DNA of 64,000 nucleotides from Nocardia uniformis NBRC 13702 (GTDB taxonomy: Bacteria > Actinomycetota > Actinomycetes > Mycobacteriales > Mycobacteriaceae): the NCBI RefSeq assembly GCF_001613345.1, contig NZ_BDCE01000008.1, positions 62,001-126,000 of the forward strand, written 5' to 3'. A model generated the notes under the pieces. That model was not told where the DNA came from. It did no database searches and saw only the letters and a program-made list of their open reading frames with translations. This document shows, in pieces, positions 43,335 through 53,248 of the stretch; the first letter of the stretch is position 1; the number at the start of each line of letters is the position of its first letter. The position numbers were made by a program, and so were the translations under genes.

Positions 43335-45488
43335 ATGACTGAGAACATGATCGGCTGGGAAAAGGACGCCGATAACATCGTCGTGCTGACCATGGACGAC
43401 CCCAATCAGGGTGCGAACACCATGAACCAGCTCTACAAGGACTCGATGCGGGCCACCGTCGACCGCCTGGTCGCCGAGAAGGACGACATCGCCGGCGTCG
43501 TCATCACCTCCGCGAAGAAGACCTTCTTCGCCGGTGGCGACCTCAAGAACATGATGCAGACGACCAAGGCCGACGCCGCGGGCATCATGGAGGAACTCAC
43601 CTTCATCAAGAGCGACCTGCGTCGTCTCGAGCAGCTCGGCAAGCCGGTCGTCGCGGCCATCAACGGCGCGGCCCTCGGTGGCGGCCTGGAGATCTGTCTG
43701 GCCACCCACTACCGTATTGCCGCCGACGTCAAGGGCGTGCAGCTGGGCCTGCCCGAGGTTTCCCTCGGCCTGCTCCCGGCCGGTGGCGGCGTCACCCGCG
43801 TCACCCGCATGCTGGGTATCGCCAACGGCCTGATGGGTGTCCTGCTGCAGGGCAACAAGTTCAACCCGACCAAGGCCAAGGCCACCGGCCTGATCAACGA
43901 GGTCGTCGGTTCCGTCGAGGAACTCGTCCCCGCCGCCAAGGCGTGGATCAAGGCCAACTCGGACAAGGGCGTACAGCCCTGGGACGTCAAGGGCTACAAG
44001 ATCCCGGGCGGCACCCCGACCACCCCGGCGCTCGCCGCCAACCTCCCGGCCTTCCCGGCCAACCTGCGCAAGCAGCTCAAGGGCCAGAACATGCCCGCCC
44101 CGCAGGCCATCATGGCCGCCGCGGTCGAGGGTGCGCAGGTCGATTTCGACAACGCGTCGCTGATCGAGTCGCGCTACTTCGTCTCGCTGCTGACCGGCCC
44201 GGTCGCGAAGAACATGATCCAGGCGTTCTTCTTCGACCTGCAGTCGATCAATAACGGTGGTTCGCGTCCCAAGGACGTGCCCAAGCGTGAGATCAAGAAG
44301 ATCGGCGTCGTCGGCGCGGGCATGATGGGCGCGGGTATCGCCTACGTCTCCGCCAAGGCCGGTTACGAGGTCGTGCTCAAGGACGTCACCATCGAGGCGG
44401 CCGAGCGCGGCAAGAACTACTCCGAGAAGATCGAGGAGAAGGCGCTCTCGCGTGGCAAGACCACCGAGGAGAAGTCCAAGGCGCTGCTGGCTCGTATCAC
44501 CCCGTCCGCCGATCCGGCCGATTTCGCCGGCGTGGACTTCGTGATCGAGGCCGTCTTCGAGAAGCCCGAGCTCAAGAACGCGGTCTTCCAGGAGATCGAG
44601 GACATCGTCGACGCCGACGCCCTGCTGGGCTCGAACACCTCGACCCTGCCGATCACCCTGCTCGCCAATGGTGTGAAGCGGTCCGAGGACTTCATCGGTA
44701 TCCACTTCTTCTCCCCGGTGGACAAGATGCCGCTGGTCGAGATCATTCGTGGCGAGAAGACCTCGGACGAGGCCCTCGCCCGCGTGTACGACTACACCCT
44801 CGCCATTCGCAAGACCCCGATCGTGGTCAACGACAGCCGCGGCTTCTTCACCTCTCGCGTCATCGGCACGTTCATCAACGAGGCCATCATGATGCTCGAG
44901 GAGAACATCGATCCGGCGACCATCGAGCAGGCCGGTCTGCAGGCGGGCTACCCGGCCGCGCCGCTGAAGCTGAGCGATGAGCTCAACTTCGAGACCATGA
45001 ACAAGATCTTCAAGGAGACCCTCGCGGCCGCCGAGAAGGAAGGCAAGGAAATCTCCGCCGCCTCCCTCGCCTCGGGTCGCATCATCGACACGATGATCGA
45101 CAAGTTCGACCGCAAGGGCAAGGCCGCCGGCGCCGGCTTCTACAACTACGTAGACGGCAAGACCGCCGGCATCTGGGAGGGTCTGCGCGAGACCTTCGGT
45201 TCCAAGCGTGAACTGCCCGAGGGCGTGACGCTGCAGGACCTGAAGGATCGCATGCTCTTCATCGAGGCCATCGAGACCCAGAAGTGCTTCGACGAGGGTG
45301 TGCTGACCACCACCGCCGACGCGAACATCGGCTCGATCTTCGGTATCGGTTACCCGGCCTGGACCGGTGGCGTGCACCAGTTCATCGTCGGCTACCCGGG
45401 TGGCCGCGAGGGCTTCGTGGCTCGCGCCGATGAGCTGGCCGCCAAGTTCGGCGACCGCTTCCAGGTTCCCGCCTCGCTGCGCAAGTAG
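43335..45488 (+). CDS. fadB: Enoyl-CoA hydratase/3-hydroxyacyl-CoA dehydrogenase (TFP alpha)
   Basis: This 717-aa two-domain enzyme has an N-terminal crotonase fold (oxyanion loop FFAGGDLKNM; AAINGAALGGGLEICLATHYRI; LGLPEVSLGLLPAGGG) and a C-terminal dehydrogenase (NAD motif IGVVGAGMMGAGIAYVSAKAG; FIGIHFFSPVDKMPLVEII with the catalytic His; the conserved Glu in EI). It hydrates 2-enoyl-CoA and oxidises the 3-hydroxy product, handing it to FadA. It is co-transcribed with fadA, and two terminators follow. Confidence 0.95.
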   Translation: MTENMIGWEKDADNIVVLTMDDPNQGANTMNQLYKDSMRATVDRLVAEKDDIAGVVITSAKKTFFAGGDLKNMMQTTKADAAGIMEELTFIKSDLRRLEQLGKPVVAAINGAALGGGLEICLATHYRIAADVKGVQLGLPEVSLGLLPAGGGVTRVTRMLGIANGLMGVLLQGNKFNPTKAKATGLINEVVGSVEELVPAAKAWIKANSDKGVQPWDVKGYKIPGGTPTTPALAANLPAFPANLRKQLKGQNMPAPQAIMAAAVEGAQVDFDNASLIESRYFVSLLTGPVAKNMIQAFFFDLQSINNGGSRPKDVPKREIKKIGVVGAGMMGAGIAYVSAKAGYEVVLKDVTIEAAERGKNYSEKIEEKALSRGKTTEEKSKALLARITPSADPADFAGVDFVIEAVFEKPELKNAVFQEIEDIVDADALLGSNTSTLPITLLANGVKRSEDFIGIHFFSPVDKMPLVEIIRGEKTSDEALARVYDYTLAIRKTPIVVNDSRGFFTSRVIGTFINEAIMMLEENIDPATIEQAGLQAGYPAAPLKLSDELNFETMNKIFKETLAAAEKEGKEISAASLASGRIIDTMIDKFDRKGKAAGAGFYNYVDGKTAGIWEGLRETFGSKRELPEGVTLQDLKDRMLFIEAIETQKCFDEGVLTTTADANIGSIFGIGYPAWTGGVHQFIVGYPGGREGFVARADELAAKFGDRFQVPASLRK

Positions 45489-45513
45489 TCCCCTTGCGGG
45501 CGCATTTGCGCCA

Positions 45514-45586
45514 CTGACGCGGTGTGAACCGCGTCAGCACGGGTGAATACACGGCCCGGATCACGATTTTCGTGGTCCGGGCCGTG
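45514..45586 (+). terminator. Tandem terminators after fadAB
   Basis: First: CTGACGCGGT-GTGA-ACCGCGTCAG (45514-45537). Second: CACGGCCCGGATCACGA paired with TCGTGGTCCGGGCCGTG (45550-45586), with one wobble pair. Confidence 0.8.
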
Positions 45587-45751
45587 CCGTGTACCGGGGA
45601 TGGGAGATCCGAACCGGCCGCTCGGCAATATCGGCCTGGCGAATTGTCCACACGCCCTATCGGGCCGCGCTACGTTTGAAATATGCGCGGGTAGAACGCA
45701 GGACTAGCCCGTACGTTTTGTATGCGCTCGTTCCGAGTTCGAGGTGGTCGG

Positions 45752-48700
45752 ATGAATCCAGATTCACGCCCGGAACAGGTCCGGGCGGATACAGCTCGAG
45801 CCGACTCGGCCACGCAGGGCTACCTTCCGGTCGGCATTGTCGATGAGCTCGAGGCCATGGGACTCCTCGAAGCCGAGGAAATCGGCCGAGGCGGATTCGG
45901 CGTGGTGTACCGCTGTACCCAGCGGGCGCTCGATCGTGTCGTCGCGGTGAAGGTGCTGTCCTCGGAGATCGACGAGGAGAGCCGGGAACGGTTCCTGCGC
46001 GAAGAACAGGCCATGGGCCGACTGTCCGGACATCCGAACATTGTCGATATCCTGCAGGTCGATGTGACGCCCAGCGGGCAGCCGTTCATTGTGATGCCGT
46101 ACGCGACACATGGTTCGCTGGAGCGCCTGGTACGCGAACACGGCCCACTGAGCTGGTCGGATTCGGTGCGGGTCGGCGTGAAACTGGCGGGGGCCATCGA
46201 GACCGCGCACCGCGCCCATGTACTGCACCGCGATGTGAAACCGGCCAATGTACTGCTCAGCCGCTACGGGGAACCGCAGCTCACCGATTTCGGAATCGCC
46301 CGCATCCCCGGTGGGTTCCGCACGTCGACCAGCCTGATCACCGGGTCGCCCGCCTTTACCGCGCCCGAGGTGCTCAAGGGCGATGAGGCGACGGTGCGGT
46401 CCGATGTATACGGTCTCGGATCCACGATGTTCGCATTGCTGACCGGTCATGCCGCCTATGAACGACAGGTGGGGGAGAAGATCGTCTCCCAGTTCCTGCG
46501 CATCACCGGTGAGCCGCTACCCGATCTGCGCGAGCACGAGATTCCGGCGGATGTGGCGGCCGCGATCGAGACGGCCATGGCGACCGATCCGCGAGATCGG
46601 CCCGCCAGTGCCGTGGAATTCGGGGAACTGCTGCGATCGGTGCAGTCTCAGCACGGGCAGCTGCCCGATGAGATGGCGCTACTGGAAGGGGGTGCGCCCG
46701 AACCGGGCGGGGATACCGATTCGGCTGCCACCGGGACGTTTTCGTCGATCCGCACCGGAACCGTGGTGACATCGCCGCGCAATCGGTCGATCAGCTTCAG
46801 CCCGCAGACCGGGACACTGGCCCCGGGAACGACCATCTCGTCGGGGTCGACGCCGTCCGGCACCACCAGTACCCTGCCGCCCACCGCCGTCACCAAATTC
46901 CGACCACCCACCCCGGCTCGGGAGCCGATTCCGCGGCCCAGGCTTCTGGAGCCGTTGCGGACGGCGGGACAGCGCCGGTTGGCGGTTATTCACGCCCCGG
47001 CGGGATTCGGTAAGAGCACCCTCGCGGTCCAGTGGTGCGCCGAGCTCACCGATCGCGGGGTAGCGGTGGCCTGGATCGGTATCGACAGCGACGACGACAA
47101 TGAGGTGTGGCTGCTCGCGCACATGATCGCGGCCATTCGGAAGGTGCGGCCGGAGATCGGGGCGGGGCTGGAGCAGGTCCTCGAGGAGCGGCCCGCCGAC
47201 GCGGTGCCGTTCGCGATATCCACCCTCATCGACGAGGTGCATGCCAGCGGGTCGACGGTCGTTGTGGTGGTGGACGATTGGCATCGCATTACCGATGCCG
47301 GCGCCCACCGGGTGATGGACGCGCTGCTCGACAATGGCTGCCACCATTTGCGTTTCGTCATCACCAGCCGGGAACGGTCCGGTCTGCCGCTGAGCCGGAT
47401 GCAGGTGGCCGACGAGCTGGTGGAAATCGGATCGTCGATGATGCGGCTGACCGAGGCCGAGACCCAGCAGATTCTGTTCGACCGCGCCGCCTGCGACCTG
47501 AACGCCCGGCAGGTGGAACAGATCCACACCGCCACCGACGGTTGGCCCGCCGCCATTCAGCTGGTCTGTTTGACGCTGCGCGGCGAGCCGGAACCGGATC
47601 AGCTGATCTCCCGACTTTCCGGGGATAGCAAGGCGATTCGGGAGTATCTCGCCGAGAACGTGCTCGAGTCGCTGCAGCCGCGTATGTTCGAATTCCTCAG
47701 CGCGGTGGCCGTTGCGGAACGGGTGAACGTCTCGCTGGCCGCCGCGCTCACCGACGATCCGAATGCGGCGCAGCTGTTGGAACAGGCCGAGGAACGGGAA
47801 CTGTTCCTCCATCGCGACGATAGCGATCCGGACTGGTTGCGGATGCAGCCCATGTTCGCCGAGCACCTGCGGGCGCGTTTGGACAGAACTCGGCCCGGTG
47901 AGCGAAAGGTACTGCACCGCAAGGCCGCACGCTGGTTCGCCGAACATCAGTTGATCCGGCAGTCGGTCGATCACGCCCTGGCGGCGACCGATCTGAAGCT
48001 GGCCGTCGAACTGATCGAGAACGGCGGTATGGATCTGATCGATAAGTCCAGGCTGGCCACGCTCTTCGGGACGGTATCGAAACTGCCGGTGCAGCAGGTG
48101 ACTTCGCGATCGAAGTTGCTGATGACCCTGGCCCGCGCGAATGTGAATCTGCAGCAGTCCGGTGCGGCGCGCACCGCGCTCGGTCGACTGTCGAGTATGT
48201 TGGCCCGGTCGGCACCCGACGATACCGAAGCGGTGCGACAGCGGTGCCAGGCAGCGGTTTTGGCGGCTGCCGACCAGGTGGCGCGCGACCGCACCGAAGG
48301 GGTGCTGGAACGAATTACCGACTGCCTGCAATTGGCCGATGACCTTCCGGCGTGGACGGTATCCACCGCGGCGAATCTGGCCTCCTTCGTGCGGCTGTGT
48401 GAATTCGATTTCGACGGTGCGCGCGAAATGCAGGAGTGGGCCGGGACCTATCACGCCCGATCGGCCGATCCGCTGGGCGCGGTCTTCGGGCTGTGCGGGC
48501 AGGGCGCGGCTGCCTATGAGCAGCTCGATATCCCGGCCGCCACAAAGGCTTTCGAACTGGCGTGGCAGACCGCCCGTGATCGTTCCGGCCCGCGTTCCCA
48601 TGCCGTGCGGGTGGCGGCGGCGCTACTCGGTGAGATCACCTACCGGCGCGGAGATCTGGAGGCCGCCGAACGGCTGCTCGACCAGAGCCATGAGCTGGTG

Positions 48701-49381
48701 GCCCGGATCGGTCCGGTCGACTTCCTCATCACCACCTTCGTCATCGGCGCACGGGTGAAGGCGGTGCGCGGCGACCTGGAAACCGCCGCGACAAGATTGG
48801 ACGAGGGCGCACGCATCGCGGGCGAACGCAAACTCACCCGCCTGGCCGCCCATATTCGCGCCGAGCGCCTGCACCTGGGACTGCCGCCCGACCAGATCAC
48901 CGCCGGGCTGGTCACCGAACCGATGGTCCGGCCGCTGCGCCACGTCACCGGCACGGCGGCCCTCACCGCGGAGGCGGAGGAGATCGCCACCATCCGGGTC
49001 CTGCTGGCCCGTCACTACCGCGGTTCCGACGCCTACGCCTACGCGGACGATATCGCCCCGCTCGGCACCGATGACACCGCCGTCAAGCGCGCCCGCGCCC
49101 TGCACGGTCGGATTCGCGAACAACACCGCCCCCGAGCGGAATTGGACGCCGCCCTGCTGCTCGCCGAATGCCTGTCCGCCTCCGGCTGGCTGGGCGAGTC
49201 CATCAGTATCCTCACGCCCGTGGTGATCAAATGCGCCGAATTGAACTGGCCGCGCCCACTACTGGACTCGGGCCCGGGTGTCCTGGGCATACTCCGCACC
49301 CTGCGCCACGAAATGCCGCTGGGTACAGGGGGATACGAAGCCCCGGAGTTGCCCAGGCAATTCCTGGATTCCCTGCTGTGA
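45752..49381 (+). CDS. pknK: PknK-like Ser/Thr kinase fused to MalT-type ATPase and TPR
   Basis: This 1209-aa protein starts at ATG 45752 with GAGGTGG before it; 45722 is an alternative. The kinase spans about 38-300: glycine loop GRGGFG (45-50), VAVK Lys67, HRD (159-161) in HRDVKPAN, DFG (179-181) and TGSPAFTAPE. After a Ser/Thr/Pro linker comes a signal-transduction ATPase: Walker A HAPAGFGKST (about 415-422), Walker B VVVVVDDWHR, then a MalT-like TPR region to the end. This is the architecture of M. tuberculosis PknK, which links growth or stress signals to transcription. No C-terminal LuxR HTH is seen. Confidence 0.88.
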   Translation: MNPDSRPEQVRADTARADSATQGYLPVGIVDELEAMGLLEAEEIGRGGFGVVYRCTQRALDRVVAVKVLSSEIDEESRERFLREEQAMGRLSGHPNIVDILQVDVTPSGQPFIVMPYATHGSLERLVREHGPLSWSDSVRVGVKLAGAIETAHRAHVLHRDVKPANVLLSRYGEPQLTDFGIARIPGGFRTSTSLITGSPAFTAPEVLKGDEATVRSDVYGLGSTMFALLTGHAAYERQVGEKIVSQFLRITGEPLPDLREHEIPADVAAAIETAMATDPRDRPASAVEFGELLRSVQSQHGQLPDEMALLEGGAPEPGGDTDSAATGTFSSIRTGTVVTSPRNRSISFSPQTGTLAPGTTISSGSTPSGTTSTLPPTAVTKFRPPTPAREPIPRPRLLEPLRTAGQRRLAVIHAPAGFGKSTLAVQWCAELTDRGVAVAWIGIDSDDDNEVWLLAHMIAAIRKVRPEIGAGLEQVLEERPADAVPFAISTLIDEVHASGSTVVVVVDDWHRITDAGAHRVMDALLDNGCHHLRFVITSRERSGLPLSRMQVADELVEIGSSMMRLTEAETQQILFDRAACDLNARQVEQIHTATDGWPAAIQLVCLTLRGEPEPDQLISRLSGDSKAIREYLAENVLESLQPRMFEFLSAVAVAERVNVSLAAALTDDPNAAQLLEQAEERELFLHRDDSDPDWLRMQPMFAEHLRARLDRTRPGERKVLHRKAARWFAEHQLIRQSVDHALAATDLKLAVELIENGGMDLIDKSRLATLFGTVSKLPVQQVTSRSKLLMTLARANVNLQQSGAARTALGRLSSMLARSAPDDTEAVRQRCQAAVLAAADQVARDRTEGVLERITDCLQLADDLPAWTVSTAANLASFVRLCEFDFDGAREMQEWAGTYHARSADPLGAVFGLCGQGAAAYEQLDIPAATKAFELAWQTARDRSGPRSHAVRVAAALLGEITYRRGDLEAAERLLDQSHELVARIGPVDFLITTFVIGARVKAVRGDLETAATRLDEGARIAGERKLTRLAAHIRAERLHLGLPPDQITAGLVTEPMVRPLRHVTGTAALTAEAEEIATIRVLLARHYRGSDAYAYADDIAPLGTDDTAVKRARALHGRIREQHRPRAELDAALLLAECLSASGWLGESISILTPVVIKCAELNWPRPLLDSGPGVLGILRTLRHEMPLGTGGYEAPELPRQFLDSLL

Positions 49382-49411
49382 ACGGGGAAGAGACGGCACT
49401 ATCGGGTCGAC

Positions 49412-50728
49412 CTACGGCTCCCACCAGGGGCGAAGCGGTACGGTCCACTCCTGGTTCGTACCGAGCTTGACGCCCAGGACCTGGTGCAGCTGCACCACAT
49501 TGCGTTCGAAGCCGAGCTGACAGCCCGCCATGTACAGGCCCCACACCTTGGCGGTGCCCAGGCCGACCTCCGCGACCGCGGCGTCCCAGTTCTTCACCAG
49601 GTTGTCGCACCATTCGGCGAGAGTGAGGGCGTAGTGGCGGCGGAGGTTCTCCTCGTGCAGCACCTCCAGGCCCACATTCTGGATATCGGAGATGATGCGG
49701 CCGGAGCCGATGAGTTCACCGTCCGGGAAGACGTAGCGGTCGATGAAATCGCCCGCCTTGGTGCTGCGGGTGTTGTCGGGGCGGGTAATCGAGTGATTGA
49801 GGAATAGGCCGCCATCGCGCAGTTTGGACTGGATGTAGCCGAAGTACGCCGGGTAGTTGGCCACCCCGATGTGTTCGGTGAGGCCGATGGAGGAAACGGC
49901 GTCGAATTCGCCCTCGGGTACATCGCGGTAGTCGGAGTGGCGCACCTCGGCCAGATCCGACAGGCCGTCCTCGGCGATCTTGCGCTGCGCCCACTCGGCC
50001 TGTTCGGCCGATAGCGTCGCGCCGATCACCTGGACGCCGCGCTTGGCGGCGTAGCGCACCATGCCGCCCCAGCCGCAGCCGATATCGAGTAGGCGGTCAC
50101 CGGGCTGCAGCCGCAGCTTGTCGAACACGAGCCGGTACTTGTTCTCCTGCGCCTGCTCGAGCGTCTGGTTCTCATCGGCGTACACCGCGCAGGTGTAGGT
50201 CATTGAGGGGCCGAGTACGTACTCGTAGAAGGTATTCGAGACGTCGTAGTGGTGGTGAATGGCCTCGGCATCGCGAGTCTTGGAGTGTCGCAGGCCTTCC
50301 AGCGCGATACGACGCCAGCGCGGCATGGCCTCCTGGGGCGGCGGTGTTACCGGCTTCATCAGCTCCCAGCCGAGCGAGCGGGCGATGACCACCAGCTCCA
50401 GGGCCGTCGGCCGACGAAACTTCATGTTCTGCATGGCCTTCAGCAGTTCATACGGATCGCCGGGATGGATGCCGTCCGCCACCATGTCACCGGCGATATA
50501 GGCGCGGGCCATGCCGAGATCGCCGGGGGCCGTGGCGACATAGTTGACGCCGCGCGGATTCTTGATCTCCAGGCCGAACGGTGACTCGTCGGGTCCGGTC
50601 TTACTGCCGTCATAGGCGGTGAACCGGATGGGCATCTCGCCCTCGATCAGCGTTTCGAAGATCTCCGCGATCGTATGTTTGGCTCCGAGTTCCGCAATGA
50701 CATCGGAACGGTCCTTGAATGTCGTCAC
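49412..50728 (-). CDS. CFA-synthase-family SAM methyltransferase (Rv3720/TmsB-like)
   Basis: This 438-aa enzyme is of the cyclopropane-fatty-acid synthase family. SAM motif LLDIGCGWGGMVRYA; also YDVSNTFYEYVLGPSMTYTCA, IGLTEHIG and DFIDRYVFPDGEL. Such enzymes transfer a methylene group to the double bond of a phospholipid acyl chain. It is coupled by ATGA to an FAD-oxidoreductase. In actinomycetes such pairs (TmsA/TmsB, BfaA/BfaB) make 10-methyl-stearate (tuberculostearic acid); the local context recalls Rv3719-Rv3720. The orthology between the possible pairs cannot be resolved by eye, so no symbol is given. Confidence 0.85.
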   Translation of the reverse strand: MTTFKDRSDVIAELGAKHTIAEIFETLIEGEMPIRFTAYDGSKTGPDESPFGLEIKNPRGVNYVATAPGDLGMARAYIAGDMVADGIHPGDPYELLKAMQNMKFRRPTALELVVIARSLGWELMKPVTPPPQEAMPRWRRIALEGLRHSKTRDAEAIHHHYDVSNTFYEYVLGPSMTYTCAVYADENQTLEQAQENKYRLVFDKLRLQPGDRLLDIGCGWGGMVRYAAKRGVQVIGATLSAEQAEWAQRKIAEDGLSDLAEVRHSDYRDVPEGEFDAVSSIGLTEHIGVANYPAYFGYIQSKLRDGGLFLNHSITRPDNTRSTKAGDFIDRYVFPDGELIGSGRIISDIQNVGLEVLHEENLRRHYALTLAEWCDNLVKNWDAAVAEVGLGTAKVWGLYMAGCQLGFERNVVQLHQVLGVKLGTNQEWTVPLRPWWEP

Positions 50729-52167
50729 TTGCGTTGCACCGCCTTCGAATACAGGTCCAGTAGTCGCCGCTGGGGGTCGTATCGCTGCTTGAGCTCGGTG
50801 TAGGTATCGCCGCCGTACAGGGCCGCAAACTCATCGGGGCCGTAGTAGGCGTCCGAGTAGAGCGATTTGTGACCGTCGAGTTCGGATACCTGGTGTTCGA
50901 TGGCGCGGTTGGCCGCGCCCTCCTGCTGCCCCGGAGTAGTCGGTACGGCCGACCAGAAGCCCACATTCACGTACGTGCGCTCCGGCTCCAGCGGGTACAG
51001 CGGCCACGGCCGCCTGCCCTGTTCCCGTTCGGTCTCACGCAATCGCAAGGGGCACAGCCAGATCGGTTCGATCGGAATTTCCCGCAGGAACCAGTCCAGG
51101 AAGTCCGCGGTGCGTTCGATGGGCACCTCGATGTCCTGCACCACCCGCTCGCGCGGCGGATTGCCCTTACGGGCCTCGAGCTTGTCGCCGATATCGAACT
51201 TGTGGTCGAGCGCGATCAACTTCCAGTAGAAACTGCTGCGCCGGTAGCGTTTCGGCCAGAATCGACGGATCTTCGGGTTCTGCGTGCCGAAGGCGCGTGA
51301 GCACCAGAACCAGTCCGTATCCCATCGCCACAGGTAGTCACCGATGGTGAGGCGGTCGCGCTTGGGTTCCGGTGCGTCGTGCCGAATGGACCGGTAGAAG
51401 ATATCCATGCCGGTGTAGTCGCTGACCGGCCCGGGCTCATCGGTTTGTCGTCCCAGGGTCAGGTAGCTCTCGTCGGCGGTGAACACCACACCATCGAGGT
51501 AGTCGACGCGTTCCCCGGCGTGGGCGCGGTCCGCGATGATCTGCTCCATGGTGGCCTCGAGCTCCCGGAGATCATGGAATCGCAAGTGCCGCAATGCCAC
51601 ATAGGGCAGCACCGGTTCCAGTTCGATCTTCAGGCGGGTCGAGTAGCCGAGCGTGCCGTACGAATTCGGGAAGCCCCGGAACAAGTCGGCATGCTCATTG
51701 TCCGGGGTGGCGGTAATGATGTCGCCCGCCCCGGTGAGTATGTCGATCTCCAGTACCGATTCGTGTGGCAGACCATTGCGGAATGCGGTGGACTCGATTC
51801 CGAGCCCCGTGACCGCTCCGCCCAGCGTGATGGTCTTGAGCTGCGGCACCACCATGGGAGCCAGTCCGTACGGCAGGGTCGTGGCCACCAGATCCTCATA
51901 GGTGGTCATACCCGCCACATCCGCGGTCCTGGCCTGCGCGTCCACCGCGATGACCTGCGTCAACCCGGAAACATCCAGTCCCGCCGCCGTGTTCTCGGCC
52001 CGTTTCCGGAACAGGTTGGAGGTCTTCTTGGCCAATCGCACGGTGGCATCCCGGGGTATCGCCCGGTACGACGCCAGCAGCCGATCGACCCCGGCCCGAT
52101 GCACTGCGAAACCTGATTCCTGAGCGGCCGGTGTGCGGCCGGCCTTCCCCAACAGACTCACTGCCAC
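50725..52167 (-). CDS. FAD-binding oxidoreductase, partner of methyltransferase (Rv3719/TmsA-like)
   Basis: This 480-aa FAD-linked oxidase fold has VIAVDAQARTADVAGMTTYEDLVATTLPYG, the conserved PQLKTITLGGAVTGLGIES and GLPHESVLEIDILTGAG. The C-terminal substrate part includes RYRRSSFYWK and YPLEPERTYVNVGFW. In 10-methyl-fatty-acid synthesis the oxidoreductase reduces the methylene intermediate. GTG 52167 is taken because TAGCGT lies 7 nt upstream and no ribosome-binding site exists for the longer frame (to 52215), suggesting a leaderless mRNA. First gene of the pair. Confidence 0.82.
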   Translation of the reverse strand: MAVSLLGKAGRTPAAQESGFAVHRAGVDRLLASYRAIPRDATVRLAKKTSNLFRKRAENTAAGLDVSGLTQVIAVDAQARTADVAGMTTYEDLVATTLPYGLAPMVVPQLKTITLGGAVTGLGIESTAFRNGLPHESVLEIDILTGAGDIITATPDNEHADLFRGFPNSYGTLGYSTRLKIELEPVLPYVALRHLRFHDLRELEATMEQIIADRAHAGERVDYLDGVVFTADESYLTLGRQTDEPGPVSDYTGMDIFYRSIRHDAPEPKRDRLTIGDYLWRWDTDWFWCSRAFGTQNPKIRRFWPKRYRRSSFYWKLIALDHKFDIGDKLEARKGNPPRERVVQDIEVPIERTADFLDWFLREIPIEPIWLCPLRLRETEREQGRRPWPLYPLEPERTYVNVGFWSAVPTTPGQQEGAANRAIEHQVSELDGHKSLYSDAYYGPDEFAALYGGDTYTELKQRYDPQRRLLDLYSKAVQRK

Positions 52168-52354
52168 ACTGAGGACGCTATCGCGGACCGCCCGACTCGG
52201 CCAGCAAGATGACACCGGCGGGGCGGTTTTTCACGAACTGTTTGCATACGCATCTACGCCCGCTACCTGGCAGCTTCGCCAATATTCCCGTTCCGGACCG
52301 TGATAATAGTTACCATAGCTAACGGCTTGGTGGTGGGCTTGTCGGAGCTCCCTC

Positions 52355-52430
52355 CGTCGTGCCGACATGCTTTGTCGGCATCCACCACTGCGGCAAGGTG
52401 GATTCCGGCCACAGGCACGCCGGAATGACG
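52355..52430. repeat. Dispersed palindromic repeat, copy D
   Basis: The left end is diverged (CGTCGTGCCGACATGC, with GTCGGCATCCACC). The right arm reads GGTGGATTCCGGCC and ends CACGCCGGAATGACG, which is very close to copy A. Confidence 0.8.
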
Positions 52431-52454
52431 AAGGTGCGGTTCGGTCCCAGTAGA

Positions 52455-52679
52455 GATGCGGTTACCGCGCGTGCGATCGATCAGTGGGGGTTTGCCCTGC
52501 GGCGGGTGGCCCTGGGGCTGCCCCGGATAGCGCTGGGGCGCGGCCGGATACCCATTCGGCTGGCCCGTCGGCGGCGGAGCCGGGTAGTGCGGGGCCGGAG
52601 GGTAATTCGGGGCGTAACCGAATTGGCCGGGCCCGCCGTTGCCCGGCTGCGGGAACGTGCACGGAGACGATGGTGAGTA
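52455..52679 (-). pseudogene. Remnant of a Pro/Gln/Gly-rich tail coding region
   Basis: Read on the minus strand the sequence encodes FPQPGNGGPGQFGYAPNYPP, then PAPPPTGQPNGYPAAPQRY and PGQPQGHPPQ, the style of the low-complexity tails of nearby membrane proteins. It has no start codon, since a TAA (52682-52680) lies immediately upstream in frame, and the frame then runs into repeat copy D with no membrane domain. It is best read as a decayed gene fragment. Confidence 0.5.
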
Positions 52680-52803
52680 TTACGCGGCGGATACCCACGG
52701 CGATCCCCCTGGCATAACCCGGTAGAGCAGATGAAACCAGCCACGCTGGAACGCGGCGTAGCATAACCGGGCGGCAAGTGGGCCGGGAATCAGTTAGGAG
52801 CTC

Positions 52804-53241
52804 ATGGTGGGACAGGTCAGCGCGTCCAGCTCGATCGTGGTGGCGGCCGATCCGAAACGGACGCTGGATGCGATCGCGGACTATGAGGCGGTGCGTCCGC
52901 GCATCCTCTCCTCGCACTACCACGATTACAAGGTGGTCGAGGGCGGTAAGGGTGCCGGCACCGTGGCGGAGTGGACGCTCCAGGCCACCGAGAAGCGGTC
53001 CCGCAATGTGCGCGCGACCATCTCCGTGTCGGATTCCATGGTGACGGAGCGTGATTCGAACTCCTCCATGGTCACCACCTGGACGGTAACCCCGTCCGGT
53101 GCCGGTTCGCTCGTCACCGTGCGCACCAGCTGGAAGGGTGCCGGCGGCATCGGTGGCATCTTCGAGGGCATCTTCGCCCCCCTCGGCCTGAAGAAGATCC
53201 AGGCCGAGGTCCTCGGGAACCTCGAGCGCGAACTGGCGTAG
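52804..53241 (+). CDS. SRPBCC/polyketide-cyclase-like protein (Rv3718c type)
   Basis: This 145-aa protein has the START-like helix-grip fold: SSIVVAADPKRTLDAIADYEAVRPRIL at the N-terminus, beta strands, and a long C-terminal helix (GLKKIQAEVLGNLERELA). Such proteins bind lipids or small hydrophobic ligands; enzyme activity cannot be assumed. The position between the CFA-type gene pair and ybaB-recR matches Rv3718c. Upstream ATGG follows AGGAGCTC. A terminator follows. Confidence 0.82.
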   Translation: MVGQVSASSSIVVAADPKRTLDAIADYEAVRPRILSSHYHDYKVVEGGKGAGTVAEWTLQATEKRSRNVRATISVSDSMVTERDSNSSMVTTWTVTPSGAGSLVTVRTSWKGAGGIGGIFEGIFAPLGLKKIQAEVLGNLERELA

Positions 53242-53248
53242 CGCGAAG

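Noticed and set aside
43317..45377. 686-codon open frame antisense to fadB
   Set aside because: It arises from codon bias of the highly biased fadB gene; no ribosome-binding site or family signature, and fadB is intact.
46679..48601. 640-codon open frame antisense to pknK
   Set aside because: Shadow of the kinase/MalT-type gene with no domain of its own.
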